64,000 nt of DNA from QAMX01 sp964515055 (GCA_964515055.1 CAZEUG010000002.1:109543-173542), one strand, 5' to 3'. Positions 33,598 to 42,371 are shown, counted from the stretch's first letter. A program made the numbers and translations. The notes: generated by a model from the letters alone, not told the origin.

Positions 33598-35376
33598 TCA
33601 ATTCCAGCGGAGGTGCAGGCGAACAAGTCCGTTCGACGAGATGGTCAGCCGGAGCATTTCCGCGGTCTGTTCGGCGATGACGCCTGCATGGTTCGTTCCG
33701 GCGGCCTCCACGGTCGGTGCTGTGCCGGAAATGGTCACCGTCGTATCCCGGAAGTCCCGCTCCATCCGTTCCCCGCACGCATAGGCGCGATTGAAGTCGC
33801 TCAGTGTTTCCGCGCCCTCACAGAGTGCGCGGGTATCGAGCCGCAGGTTGATCAGCGTCAGCTCACCGACGCCCTGCCGTTCGGTATACATCGCCGCCGT
33901 ATGAGCCGGCAGCGCCAGCGTGACGGTTTGCCCGTTCTTCGCCACGAACTGCACGGTCTGGTCAGGCAGCCGGATCCGGGATTCCTCGCTGTTGAAGCTG
34001 TATCGGGTATCGGCAACGTCAAACAGCACGCCGTCTCCCGCATATGCAACCGGGTACAGCCGTTCCAACAGCTCCCGCTGTGTGCCCGGTGCGGCACAAT
34101 CGCTTTCCTCCAGCAGCGCGGCACCCGGCACGGCCTCCTGCGATGCATATTTCGGCAGCGTCGGCAGGATGAAATACCGTCCGGTTTTCGGCGTCCAGTG
34201 CTTCGACGCGGGGCGTTCATCGGCGGGTGCATGGTGTTCCGCCTGTTCCGCATCGATCGTATACAGTCCGGCCAGAATCGGCGATTCCGTCCACCGCGTA
34301 TGGTGCTCCGCCGTCGGGGCGCTGAGGCGGTAAGCCGCATGAATCTTCGAGCGCACCTCATTTTTCGTCGGAATGCCGCCCGCCAGCATCTGCCGGTAGA
34401 TCGGCAGCGCCGCCGACCAGAACGCCTCGCACAGCACAACCTGACCATCGACGTCAGCATACAGGTTGAACTGGTTGCTGCCCTCCGGTGCCATGACCGT
34501 TGCGCCGCCGACGAGGTCGGCGATCATATCGGCAGCCATCAGCGCAGGCGGGTACTTCATATTGTACAAATCCGGCTGGCTCCGCGGCCCGGCACCGACT
34601 TCGTCATAGTCGCGCAGACCCTCCTCCCACCAGAGCCAGTTTTCCACATTGCCGCCCCAGTTGCCGCAGTATCCGGCCAGCCAGAGCCCAAGCATGGCGG
34701 ACTGATTGGAAAAATGCCGGCACTGGCCGTTGTGCTTATCCATCATGACGATGTGGTCGGCATAGCGGCGCATCATGGCTTCCAGCTCCGCATCCTCGAG
34801 CATCCGGCTGGTGAAATTCGCCTCGTAGACGTATTCCATTTCCTGCCAGATGAGCAGGCCACCGTTGTCGGCGGATGCCTGCAGCACCTGCTTCAGGCGT
34901 TTCATCGCCTCCGGCCGGACGCCGCCGCAGGAGAGCTCTACCACGGTCATGGCCACCAGGCTCCTGTGCCGCCGATACAGCCCGTCCAGCTGCTCCGGCG
35001 TATACGCGTCCCGCGCCGTATCGCTGTTCCAGTTTTCGACCTGAATCGCCATGGGGATGCCTGCCGCGTCCGTCGCATCGAGGACGGCGTCCCAGCGCTG
35101 CAGCAGCTCCGGCATGGACAGGTCGTGGCCGGAATGCATATCGCTGTATATCACGGTGAAAGCGCGGATATCCTCCGGCAGAGCCGCCCAGGTCTGCAAA
35201 ATGCCTTCCGCCTCCGAGAGGTTGCCGGCATAGCCCCGGCGCAGCAGGAAAACCGGGTTTTCCGCATTGACGACCAATCGTTTCCCCGCCGCCTGTGCCC
35301 GTTTCCGAACCGGCTGCGCACCGGCCGTGCGCGTATTCAGTGGCTGAACCGTCAGCTGTGTTGTCGTTTGCTTCAT
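33598..35376 (-). CDS. GH98-like putative glycoside hydrolase, 592 aa
   Basis: Start ATG 35376 follows AAGGAGCAATCAAC. No signal peptide. The N-terminal two thirds look like a TIM barrel with NPVFLLRRGYAGNLSEAEGI (about 40-60), FTVIYSDMHSGHDLS, GIPMAIQVENWNSD, TVVELSCGG, GGLLIWQEMEYVYEANF (about 175-190), and AMLGLWLAGYCGNWGGNVENWLWWEEG (about 230-256, quoted in part). These resemble the catalytic module of GH98 endo-beta-galactosidases, which cut blood-group and host glycans. The C-terminal third is beta-rich and may bind sugar. The assignment rests on motif memory; a generic family of unknown function remains possible. It is followed (in transcript order) by the repeat cluster. Confidence 0.5.
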   Translation of the reverse strand: MKQTTTQLTVQPLNTRTAGAQPVRKRAQAAGKRLVVNAENPVFLLRRGYAGNLSEAEGILQTWAALPEDIRAFTVIYSDMHSGHDLSMPELLQRWDAVLDATDAAGIPMAIQVENWNSDTARDAYTPEQLDGLYRRHRSLVAMTVVELSCGGVRPEAMKRLKQVLQASADNGGLLIWQEMEYVYEANFTSRMLEDAELEAMMRRYADHIVMMDKHNGQCRHFSNQSAMLGLWLAGYCGNWGGNVENWLWWEEGLRDYDEVGAGPRSQPDLYNMKYPPALMAADMIADLVGGATVMAPEGSNQFNLYADVDGQVVLCEAFWSAALPIYRQMLAGGIPTKNEVRSKIHAAYRLSAPTAEHHTRWTESPILAGLYTIDAEQAEHHAPADERPASKHWTPKTGRYFILPTLPKYASQEAVPGAALLEESDCAAPGTQRELLERLYPVAYAGDGVLFDVADTRYSFNSEESRIRLPDQTVQFVAKNGQTVTLALPAHTAAMYTERQGVGELTLINLRLDTRALCEGAETLSDFNRAYACGERMERDFRDTTVTISGTAPTVEAAGTNHAGVIAEQTAEMLRLTISSNGLVRLHLRWN

Positions 35377-35388
35377 GTTGATTGCTCC

Positions 35389-35961
35389 TTACATTGCGTA
35401 GAAAAGCATGCCGAGCGCCGCGGAGATGAGAATCATCCAGACCGGCGCGGGCTTTTTTCCGCGCAGTTTTTTCCATCCGATATGAATGCCCCAGAGCAGG
35501 GCAAAAATCACGAGGGCGCGCCAGTTCGCCGAGACGCCATCGCGAATGGTGCCGATGCCAAGCAGCACCTCCAGCAGCATCGTCAGCGCGGTGGCCAGAA
35601 TCAGCGCCGCCACGCATGGGCGCACGCCGGAGAGGAATGCGCGCACCCCGGCATATTTCAGAAAGCTGCGAATCACCGCAGCAATCAACAGGATGATCAC
35701 GAAGGACGGCAGCACGACGCCGAGTGTCGCCGCCAGTGCGCCCCAGATGCCGCCCTGTGTGGAGCCGATGAAGGTTGCCATATTGACTGCGAGCGGCCCC
35801 GGTGTCGATTCCGAAACGGCGATGAAATTCAGAAATTCCGTTTCCGTCATCCAGTTGGCTGACAAAACGACCTCCCGGATCAGCGCAATCATACCGTAGC
35901 CGCCGCCGAAGGAAACAGCGCCGATCTCCAGAAAGGTCAGAAACAGCTGCCAGTAGATCAT
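35389..35961 (-). CDS. Chromate transporter family half-protein (short CHR, 2)
   Basis: 190 residues. ATG 35961 overlaps the stop of the upstream gene as ATGA, so translation is coupled. Contains the CHR signature EIGAVSFGGGYGMIALI near residue 12 and SESTPGPLAVNMATFIG near 50, and about five to six hydrophobic segments. Short CHR proteins act as pairs of opposite membrane orientation that together equal one full-length ChrA. In anaerobes the true substrate may be another oxyanion. It lies 12 bp upstream of the GH98-like gene on the same strand. Confidence 0.92.
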   Translation of the reverse strand: MIYWQLFLTFLEIGAVSFGGGYGMIALIREVVLSANWMTETEFLNFIAVSESTPGPLAVNMATFIGSTQGGIWGALAATLGVVLPSFVIILLIAAVIRSFLKYAGVRAFLSGVRPCVAALILATALTMLLEVLLGIGTIRDGVSANWRALVIFALLWGIHIGWKKLRGKKPAPVWMILISAALGMLFYAM

Positions 35962-36548
35962 GACTGTCCGCCTCCGTTCCGGCGGATTCGGCGAATCCCG
36001 TACAGCAGCAATCCCGCCACGCCGCCGGCCAGAATGTAGATCACGGACGAAAAGGAAACGGCAAACAGCGAAAACGCCAGGCACATTCCGAGCACCACCG
36101 CAAACAGCAGCACGTTCATCACCGTTCGCTCCAGCCCCTTCAACAGCTTGAGCCCCGCCGACAGAATCAGGTACACCACGCAGACCCGGATGCCCTGAAA
36201 GGCGCAGGCTACCCATTTCAGGCGCAGGAACTGGTCAAAAAACAGGGAAATCAGGAAAATCACCGTCACAGATGGGATGCAGACGGCAATCGTCGCCGTG
36301 ACAGCACCCGGCACGCCGCACATCTGATAGCCGATATAGGTTGCACTGTTGATCGCAACCGGTCCCGGTGTCGATTCGGCAATGGCCACCATGTCAAAAA
36401 ATGCCGACTGCTCCATCCAGCCGCGCCGCTCCACAAAGGCATCCTCCAGCAGCGCAATCATTGCATAGCCGCCGCCAAAGGTCAGCGCACCGATTTTCAG
36501 AAACAGCAGAAACAGCGTCCGGCAATTGGTGGTTGGTTTCCGTTCCAA
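35958..36548 (-). CDS. Chromate transporter family half-protein (short CHR, 1)
   Basis: 196 residues if it starts at TTG 36548 (LERKPTTNCRTLF), preceded by AAAAAGGGG eight bases upstream; an ATG much further upstream would run through the promoter. CHR motifs: KIGALTFGGGYAMIALLEDA (about 16-35) and AESTPGPVAINSATYIG (about 58-74). Partner of 35389-35961, and the two genes overlap by 4 bp. Confidence 0.92.
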   Translation of the reverse strand: MERKPTTNCRTLFLLFLKIGALTFGGGYAMIALLEDAFVERRGWMEQSAFFDMVAIAESTPGPVAINSATYIGYQMCGVPGAVTATIAVCIPSVTVIFLISLFFDQFLRLKWVACAFQGIRVCVVYLILSAGLKLLKGLERTVMNVLLFAVVLGMCLAFSLFAVSFSSVIYILAGGVAGLLLYGIRRIRRNGGGQS

Positions 36549-36581
36549 CCTCTCATCCCCTTTTTCCTGTACTACGCTTCC

Positions 36582-36610
36582 ATTATAACACACGGAATCG
36601 ACATCTGCAA
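36582..36610 (-). promoter_or_regulatory. Promoter of the chromate transporter pair
   Basis: Minus strand TTGCAG, 17 bp, TATAAT, ending 33 bp before the proposed TTG start. It supports that start over the far-upstream ATG at 36695. Confidence 0.75.
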
Positions 36611-36683
36611 GCGCCTGCCCCGGCTCATCTGTTCGGATTCCCCTGTTTCCTTCAAAAGTGTTGTATAATCGATGAATTTCCTC

Positions 36684-36712
36684 TTGACATTTCACCCTGT
36701 TTTATTTATAAT
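36684..36712 (+). promoter_or_regulatory. Consensus promoter of the second heterodimeric ABC exporter
   Basis: TTGACA (36684-36689), 17 bp, TATAAT (36707-36712): perfect sigma-A boxes about 80 bp before the first gene. Confidence 0.92.
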
Positions 36713-36791
36713 ATAAGGGAATGATCATTCGTTTTTTCCGCGTCTTCTTATGATCAGATTCATGTCGAAGTTTGAAAAAGGAAGTGGTCTG

Positions 36792-38576
36792 ATGTTTCGG
36801 AAAAAAACCTACCACATCTGGGATGCGGTGCCGCTGGTCTTCCGCATGGTTCCGCTGGCCTCGATTCTGAAGTTGCTGCACTATGTGATACAGGGACTTC
36901 AGTCCTCCATGCTGATCCTTGCGACTGCCAGTTTCATCGACACATCACTTGCCGTTGTGCAGAAAACAGCAGCAGGCGCCGAGCTGATCGGCCCGATCAT
37001 CGCTGTCATTGTGGCGATTTTCCTGCCGATGATTTCAACCCCGGTGATTGACTGGCTGGTTCTCCCCTCCAATCAGCGGCGGACGCTGCTCTGCAATCTG
37101 GCCATCATCGACAAGATCAGCAAATTGCAGTACCGTCTGGTGGAGGATCAGGAAACAGCCGACCTGACCGACCGCATTTCCGATGATCTCTGTTCGTCCC
37201 TCTGGGAATCGTATCTTCTGATTCTCCAAACCATGTCGCTTGTCATCAGCATCGTCGGCGTTTTGATCGTTCTGGCCAAATACGTCTGGTGGGCGGCACT
37301 CGTCATGATTGTTGTCTGCATCCCGTTTCTGATCATTGCCCGGAAATCCGGCAAAGCGCAGTACGATTTTGAGCGTGAAAACGAAAAATACCGGCGGCAC
37401 AACAACGCGCTCGCCGAGATGCTCTCCAGCCGTGAGGCCGTTGAGGAGCGTACCCTGTTTGGCTATTCCGACCAGGTCGGCGGCATCTGGTTCGACTCCG
37501 CCCGGCAGCTCATGCACCGGAACTGGAAAATCTCGTTTCACTGGTGGATTCGTTCGCAGGCCGGAGCCTTATTCAGCATCGTAACCGGCGGCCTGCTGTC
37601 TGTGCTTCTGCTCCGTCAGGCCGTCCTCGGCAGCATCACGATCGGTGTTTTCACCTCGCTTTCCGGTGCCTGCTTCGATCTGGCCAATATGTTTGGATGG
37701 CGTCTGGCCCGGATTCTCGAAGAATTCAGCAGCAAGACCGAATTTTTCAAGGATCTGACCGTCTTCGTCTCATTGGATGAAACGCCCGGCGGCGCAGACG
37801 CTCTCGCCGAAACACTGCCGGATTTCGAATCGCTGGAATTCCGGGACGTTTCCTTTACCTATCCGGGAACCGATCGCCCCATTTTGCAGCACGTTTCGTT
37901 CCGCATGGAGCGCGGTCGCCATTATTCCATCGTCGGCACCAACGGCGCCGGGAAATCCACCATCATCAAGCTGATCTGCGGCCTGTATGACAACTATGAG
38001 GGCGAAATTCTCCTGAACGGTCAGGAGCTGCAGAGCGTTCCCTACGCCATTCGAAAAGGGCTGTTTTCCGTCGTTTCGCAGGAGTATCCCCGTTATCAGC
38101 TGACGCTCGCGGAAAACATCCGTCTCGGGGACTGCTCGCTGGATGTGACGGATCCCAAAATCGCAGAGGCCGCAAAAAAAGCCGGCCTGTCCGGCGTAAT
38201 CGATCGGCTCCCGCTCGGTCTGGATCACCCGCTCGGCAAGCTGGAGGAAAACAGTCAGGATCTCTCCGGCGGCGAATGGCAGCGCGTGGCCATGGCGCGC
38301 ACACTCATTTCCCGCGCACCGTTCTATATTCTGGACGAGCCGACCGCCGCACTCGATCCGATCGCTGAAAGCAACATTTATTCGCAATATGCCGATCTGT
38401 CCCGCAACAAAACAACCATCTTTATCAGCCACCGGCTGGGTTCCACACGTCTGGCGGATGAAATTCTGGTTCTCGATCAGGGAACCATTGCAGAGTCCGG
38501 CAGCTATCAGGAGTTGATGCAGGCCGGCGGTCTGTATGCTGAGATGTTTGATGCGCAAAGGAGCTGGTATGTATGA
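36792..38576 (+). CDS. ABC exporter half-transporter A (LSGGEWQR type)
   Basis: 594 residues from ATG 36792 (MFRKKTYHIWDAV), with AAAGGAAG upstream. Six-helix TMD (about 25-330), then Walker A GTNGAGKST (about 382), signature LSGGEWQRVAMARTL (about 490), Walker B FYILDEPTAALD (about 514) and SHRLGSTR (about 546). The SGGEWQR variant and GxNGAGKST P-loop are usual in clostridial exporter pairs of the lantibiotic/peptide type, but no precursor peptide or modification gene is nearby. Its stop overlaps the next start (ATGA, 38573-38576), so the two subunits are made together. Confidence 0.9.
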   Translation: MFRKKTYHIWDAVPLVFRMVPLASILKLLHYVIQGLQSSMLILATASFIDTSLAVVQKTAAGAELIGPIIAVIVAIFLPMISTPVIDWLVLPSNQRRTLLCNLAIIDKISKLQYRLVEDQETADLTDRISDDLCSSLWESYLLILQTMSLVISIVGVLIVLAKYVWWAALVMIVVCIPFLIIARKSGKAQYDFERENEKYRRHNNALAEMLSSREAVEERTLFGYSDQVGGIWFDSARQLMHRNWKISFHWWIRSQAGALFSIVTGGLLSVLLLRQAVLGSITIGVFTSLSGACFDLANMFGWRLARILEEFSSKTEFFKDLTVFVSLDETPGGADALAETLPDFESLEFRDVSFTYPGTDRPILQHVSFRMERGRHYSIVGTNGAGKSTIIKLICGLYDNYEGEILLNGQELQSVPYAIRKGLFSVVSQEYPRYQLTLAENIRLGDCSLDVTDPKIAEAAKKAGLSGVIDRLPLGLDHPLGKLEENSQDLSGGEWQRVAMARTLISRAPFYILDEPTAALDPIAESNIYSQYADLSRNKTTIFISHRLGSTRLADEILVLDQGTIAESGSYQELMQAGGLYAEMFDAQRSWYV

Positions 38577-40408
38577 AGAAGGGTTCGACAGGTAAATCTG
38601 ATCAATCGCCCGGCATCGTTCGCCTGATTCTCAGGGTTCTGCCGTTGACAGCCAAGGCTGCCCCCTTTGGGCTTGCATTTGTGGTTGTCACTTCCATTGC
38701 ACAGGCTGCCGCCAACGCTTTGCAGCCCTATGTCAATGAATATTTCATCGACAGCGTAAACGCTGCCATCGGCACGGCATCGCTTCCGCTTCTGGCTCTG
38801 GCCGCATTCTGCGGGATGAAGCTGGTCGCGTTGATCATGAACGCCGTTGCCAACCTCGGCTCTCAGTTTCTCTTTTCCTGGACGGTGGAGCACAAGCTGA
38901 CCATTCTGCTGCATCAGAAAATCAGCCGTCTCTCCGCGCTGGCCTTTGAGGACAGTGACCGGCTGGACGATATCGAAAAAGCCTCAACCGGAAGCTCTGC
39001 CATCGGTCGGCTGGTGGCAAACGTGGTGTCTATCTTCACCTTCTACCTGCCGTATTTCCTGATTTCGGCCTGGTATCTGGTTCGTCTGAAGCCGCTGCTG
39101 GTTTTATCGCTGCTGTTTGTCTTTCTGCCGGTTCTCATTTCCCATTATTTCCGTGCGAAATGCTACACGCAGATGCAGGACGAGTTGATTCCGCTGCGAC
39201 GGAAACGGAACCACTATCGGCGCTGCATCTGTAAGCGCGAATTCTTCCGGGAAACGCGGCTATTGGGTGCCGTTCACTTCTTCCGTTCCATCTATGAGCT
39301 GGGCTGGCAAATCCATTTCCGGAAGGAACGCCGCCTCAAAGGGCGCGTTCATCTGTTTGAAGTTTCTTCTTCGCTGCTGACCTGCTGCGGATACGGCGGC
39401 GTGTTGTGGCTCCTGTTTGATGCACTCCTGGCCGGCGATATTACCGTCGGTGCGTTTGCCGCCGTATTCAACGCGGTTGGCGACCTGTTCAACCTCATGG
39501 AAGAGCTGTTCCAGTGGCACTTCGGCACCATGTCGGAGCGCGCACCGTCCATCGGCAGCTTCCTCCGCTTTATGGATCAGCCCGAAGTCCCGGACGGCAC
39601 GGAAACGGCCGAACAGTCCGATATCGTTCTGCGCAACGTCTCGTTCACCTATCCGTCCGCGGAGCAGCCCGCGCTCGCCGATATCAACCTGTCCATCCGC
39701 GCCGGAGAAACGATCGCCATTGTCGGCGAAAACGGTGCCGGAAAATCCACGCTGGTGCGGCTGCTGTCCGGCCTGTACCCGCCGACAGAGGGTGAGGTGC
39801 TGCTCGGCGGGCATCCGATGGAATCGCTTCGCCGCGACAGCCGCTATGCAATGACCTCCGCGGTTTTCCAGCGGTTCCAGCGCTATCCGCTGACGCTGCG
39901 GAAAAACATCGATATCAGCTGCTCCAATCCGTCACCAACGGATGAGGAGCTGCGCGTCACAATGGAGCAGGCCGGTGTCCGCGCCGACAGCGACACCTAT
40001 CCGGACGGTCTGGATACCATGCTTGGCCGCGAATTTGACGGCGTCGATGTGTCCGGTGGCCAGTGGCAGCGCATCGCGATTGCCCGTGGCCTGAGCCGAC
40101 CGCACGATATCATCTTCCTCGATGAGCCGACCGCCGCCATTGACCCGTTGGAGGAATCCCGGCTGTACCACAGCTTTGCCGAAATTTCCGCCGGAAAAAC
40201 GGCCGTGCTGGTCACGCACCGCCTCGGTTCTGCGCGAATCGCCGACCGGATCGTCGTTGTCGAGAATGGCCGAATCGTCGAAATCGGCACCCACGATGAC
40301 CTGCTGGCCGCCAACGGCGCGTATGCCCGGATGTTCCATGCACAGGCGCAGTGGTATGAGGAATCCACCCCTGCACAATCAACCGGGGCGATTGAAGCAA
40401 AACCTTGA
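38573..40408 (+). CDS. ABC exporter half-transporter B (VSGGQWQR type)
   Basis: 611 residues, ATG 38573 in the ATGA overlap. TMD (about 20-335) with LEFEDSDRLD-like coupling region (ALAFEDSDRLDDIEKAS), then Walker A GENGAGKST (about 385), signature VSGGQWQRIAIARGL (about 493), Walker B IIFLDEPTAAIDP (about 516) and THRLGSARIAD (about 548). Both subunits of this pair keep Glu and His, unlike the 3436-6913 pair. The C-terminal tail (about 20 residues) is extra and low complexity. A strong terminator lies 33 bp downstream. Substrate unknown. Confidence 0.9.
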   Translation: MKKGSTGKSDQSPGIVRLILRVLPLTAKAAPFGLAFVVVTSIAQAAANALQPYVNEYFIDSVNAAIGTASLPLLALAAFCGMKLVALIMNAVANLGSQFLFSWTVEHKLTILLHQKISRLSALAFEDSDRLDDIEKASTGSSAIGRLVANVVSIFTFYLPYFLISAWYLVRLKPLLVLSLLFVFLPVLISHYFRAKCYTQMQDELIPLRRKRNHYRRCICKREFFRETRLLGAVHFFRSIYELGWQIHFRKERRLKGRVHLFEVSSSLLTCCGYGGVLWLLFDALLAGDITVGAFAAVFNAVGDLFNLMEELFQWHFGTMSERAPSIGSFLRFMDQPEVPDGTETAEQSDIVLRNVSFTYPSAEQPALADINLSIRAGETIAIVGENGAGKSTLVRLLSGLYPPTEGEVLLGGHPMESLRRDSRYAMTSAVFQRFQRYPLTLRKNIDISCSNPSPTDEELRVTMEQAGVRADSDTYPDGLDTMLGREFDGVDVSGGQWQRIAIARGLSRPHDIIFLDEPTAAIDPLEESRLYHSFAEISAGKTAVLVTHRLGSARIADRIVVVENGRIVEIGTHDDLLAANGAYARMFHAQAQWYEESTPAQSTGAIEAKP

Positions 40409-40441
40409 CTGCACAAAACCTGAATGCGATAACCGGATGCA

Positions 40442-40480
40442 AAAGACAGGATTGGCTGACCGCCAATCCTGTCTTTCATT
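40442..40480 (+). terminator. Terminator of the second ABC exporter operon
   Basis: AAAGACAGGATTGGC ... GCCAATCCTGTCTTT, a 15-bp perfect stem followed by CATTTT. Confidence 0.85.
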
Positions 40481-40483
40481 TTG

Positions 40484-40985
40484 GGAAAATCATTCCGGGG
40501 ACGCCACCCGTAGCTGCCCAGCTCGCTTGGCTCTCCCTTTGGGAGAGCTGTCGGCGTTAGCCGACTGAGAGGGCTGGGAAAGGTGAGGTGAAAAGTGATA
40601 CGCATTCCTTCGGAACGCGTGGCGCCTGAGGGAGAGAAAACGTTTCCTGTGTGCGCACCTTCGACTCCTGTTGCTCCACACGCGACAGCAACCCTTCCGG
40701 CGCGGCTTCGCCGCACCGCCTCCCCTTGCACAGGGGAGGCTCGTTCCCTGCCCGCTCTCGGCCACTTCGCCTGAACGGAAATACCCGAAAACCGCCCAAT
40801 CTCGAATGTTTTCAACAAATCCGGCAACGTTATCCGCCATCTGACCGCGGCGGGAGCAAGCCCCGCCCTGCAAATACCCTGATGTTCCCACCTCGCTCAA
40901 TAGCCACCGACTTCGGACAAAAACAAGGTTCCCTTTGACGATGGGAGCTGGCGTGGAGTGCCTCCGGCCAGCGGAAAAAAACAAA
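40484..40985. repeat. Intergenic repeat cluster 3
   Basis: 500 bp without a supported gene. Contains a copy of the GGCTCTCCC-type palindrome with TCGGCGTTAGCCGA (40525-40575), near-identical to the unit flanking the assembly gap. It also has CCGCCTCCCCTTGCACAGGGGAGG (about 40717-40740) and AAGGTTCCCTTTGACGATGGGAGC (about 40924-40948). The same families occur at 15160-15602 and 32610-33425. Confidence 0.7.
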
Positions 40986-41004
40986 AAAAATTTTCGCTGA
41001 CCTC

Positions 41005-41057
41005 TTGACATTTCCGGAAAGTGTGGTATAATATTATCAGTAACGATTCCTATTACT
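41005..41057 (+). promoter_or_regulatory. perR-rubrerythrin promoter with dyad operator
   Basis: TTGACA (41005-41010), 16 bp, TATAAT (41027-41032) with TGTGG before the -10. Just downstream lies AGTAACGATTCCTATTACT (41039-41057), a dyad with AGTAA/TTACT arms that covers the likely start site. Fur-family repressors bind such A/T-rich dyads; autoregulation by PerR is the simplest reading (inference). Confidence 0.65.
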
Positions 41058-41082
41058 ACTTACCATCTTCGGGAGGTGATTC

Positions 41083-41487
41083 ATGAGACACTCTCAACAG
41101 CGCGACATCATCCTTCGTGTTCTGCGCAGCTCGACCGCGCATCCGACAGCCGAACAGATTTACGAAGCGGTTCGCGTCATTCTGCCCAACGTCAGTCTCG
41201 GCACCGTTTATCGCAACATTCGTCAGCTTTCTGAGAACGGCGACATTCTGACGCTGGAAACCGAAGACACCCGCATCCACTATGACGGCAACACCGCGCC
41301 GCACCGGCATTTTGTTTGCAGCCGATGTCACCGGATTCTGGATTTGTTTTGTGAATTCCCCATCCCCGCCGCGCTGCAGGATCAGGGCTTTCGCGTAGAA
41401 AGCGAAAAATGCATTTACTACGGCCTCTGCCCCGACTGCGCAGCGATTGAACCTACCGACCTGTCCGATGACAGGAATCCCGCCTGA
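41083..41487 (+). CDS. perR: Fur/PerR-family peroxide-responsive repressor
   Basis: 134 residues. ATG follows GGGAGGTG. Winged helix (about 1-75: QQRDIILRVLRSS.AHPTAEQIYEAV ... VSLGTVYRNIRQLSE) and dimer domain with zinc-binding CSRC (about 89-92) and CPDC (about 124-127). HRHFVCSRC supplies further metal-binding histidines. Fur family members sense metals or peroxide. PerR is chosen over Fur or Zur because the next gene is a peroxide-reducing rubrerythrin, 47 bp downstream with no terminator between. Confidence 0.9.
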   Translation: MRHSQQRDIILRVLRSSTAHPTAEQIYEAVRVILPNVSLGTVYRNIRQLSENGDILTLETEDTRIHYDGNTAPHRHFVCSRCHRILDLFCEFPIPAALQDQGFRVESEKCIYYGLCPDCAAIEPTDLSDDRNPA

Positions 41488-41534
41488 GCGTTCTATATTT
41501 ACTAATTTTGATTCATATTAAAGGAGATATTGTC

Positions 41535-42077
41535 ATGAAAAAGTTTGTTTGTTCCGTTTGTGGTTACGTTCACGAAGGCGACTCTGCCCCGGCATCCTGC
41601 CCGCAGTGCAAGGCCCCCGCATCCAAGTTCAAGGAAGAATCCGGCTCGATGAGCTGGGCCGCTGAGCACACTGTCGGTGTTGCTGCCGGTGTTGCGCCGG
41701 AAATCCTCGAAGGTCTGCGCCAGAACTTCAATGGCGAATGCACCGAAGTCGGTATGTACCTGGCCATGGCTCGTGTTGCGCACAGAGAGGGCTATCCGGA
41801 AATCGGCCTGTACTGGGAAAAAGCCGCCTATGAAGAAGCGGAGCACGCCGCCAAGTTTGCCGAGCTGCTCGGCGAAGTCGTCACCGATTCGACCAAGAAG
41901 AATCTGGAGCTGCGCGTTGCCGCTGAGAACGGCGCAACGCAGGGCAAGGTCGATCTGGCCAAGCTCGCCAAGGACGCCGGTCTGGACGCCATCCACGACA
42001 CCGTCCACGAAATGGCTCGCGACGAAGCCCGTCACGGCAAGGCGTTCAAGGGTCTGCTGGAGAGATATTTCAACTAA
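41535..42077 (+). CDS. rbr: Reverse rubrerythrin (N-terminal rubredoxin)
   Basis: 180 residues. ATG 41535 with AAAGGAGATATTGTC upstream. The rubredoxin-type Fe(Cys)4 site is at the N-terminus (CSVCGY at 5-10, CPQC at about 22-25) and the diiron four-helix domain follows (E..EVGMYLAMARVAH at about 75-90, E.AE.HAAKF at about 105-115, HEMARDEARHGKAF at about 157-170). This reversed domain order defines 'reverse rubrerythrins' of anaerobes, which reduce H2O2 (and O2) with electrons from NADH via rubredoxin reductase. PerR control is likely from the gene order. It is followed by a structured region and two terminators. Confidence 0.95.
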   Translation: MKKFVCSVCGYVHEGDSAPASCPQCKAPASKFKEESGSMSWAAEHTVGVAAGVAPEILEGLRQNFNGECTEVGMYLAMARVAHREGYPEIGLYWEKAAYEEAEHAAKFAELLGEVVTDSTKKNLELRVAAENGATQGKVDLAKLAKDAGLDAIHDTVHEMARDEARHGKAFKGLLERYFN

Positions 42078-42078
42078 T

Positions 42079-42300
42079 CCGGGCTCCCATCAAAGTCCGG
42101 TAGCGCGGGTTTGACGGGAAAAGGCAAGCTGCGGCCGGTGCGCTTTTGCCCAAAACGAAAGTGCGCGGTCGAAAGCCTGTGATCACCCGGAAGGGCTGCC
42201 GGGCTGCACCTCCCGTCACCCCATCTGAAGGCGAAGTCCTCCGATTCGGGTTGAACGAAGCCTGAACCTCCAACCTCCCCGCTCCGGCGGGGAGGTTTTG
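42079..42300 (+). ncRNA. Candidate structured RNA downstream of rubrerythrin
   Basis: No ORF with a ribosome binding site. Predicted by eye: outer stem TGACGGG 42112-42118 with CCCGTCA 42212-42218. Inside it are a long arm, AGGC 42122-42125 with GCCT, CGGCC with GGTCG and GTGCGC with GTGCGC (G-U pairs), and a short arm CCCGG/CCGGG (42186-42203). Together these form a three-way junction. A second domain (AGGCGAAG ... CGAAGCCT) follows, then an intrinsic terminator (ACCTCCCCGC/GCGGGGAGGT plus TTTT, 42273-42299). It could be a 3' UTR-derived RNA or an independent sRNA; no class is recognised. Confidence 0.4.
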
Positions 42301-42371
42301 TGAACGCGCGCATCGCTGCCGTGCGGCCCGGCATGGCAAATGCCAAGGCAAAAGGGGCGTTTCTTCCGGTA

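Noticed and set aside
42079..42300. SRP RNA, tmRNA or cobalamin riboswitch
   Set aside because: None of their conserved cores (SRP GGAA/AGCA loop, tmRNA tag ORF, GCCACTG B12 box) is found.
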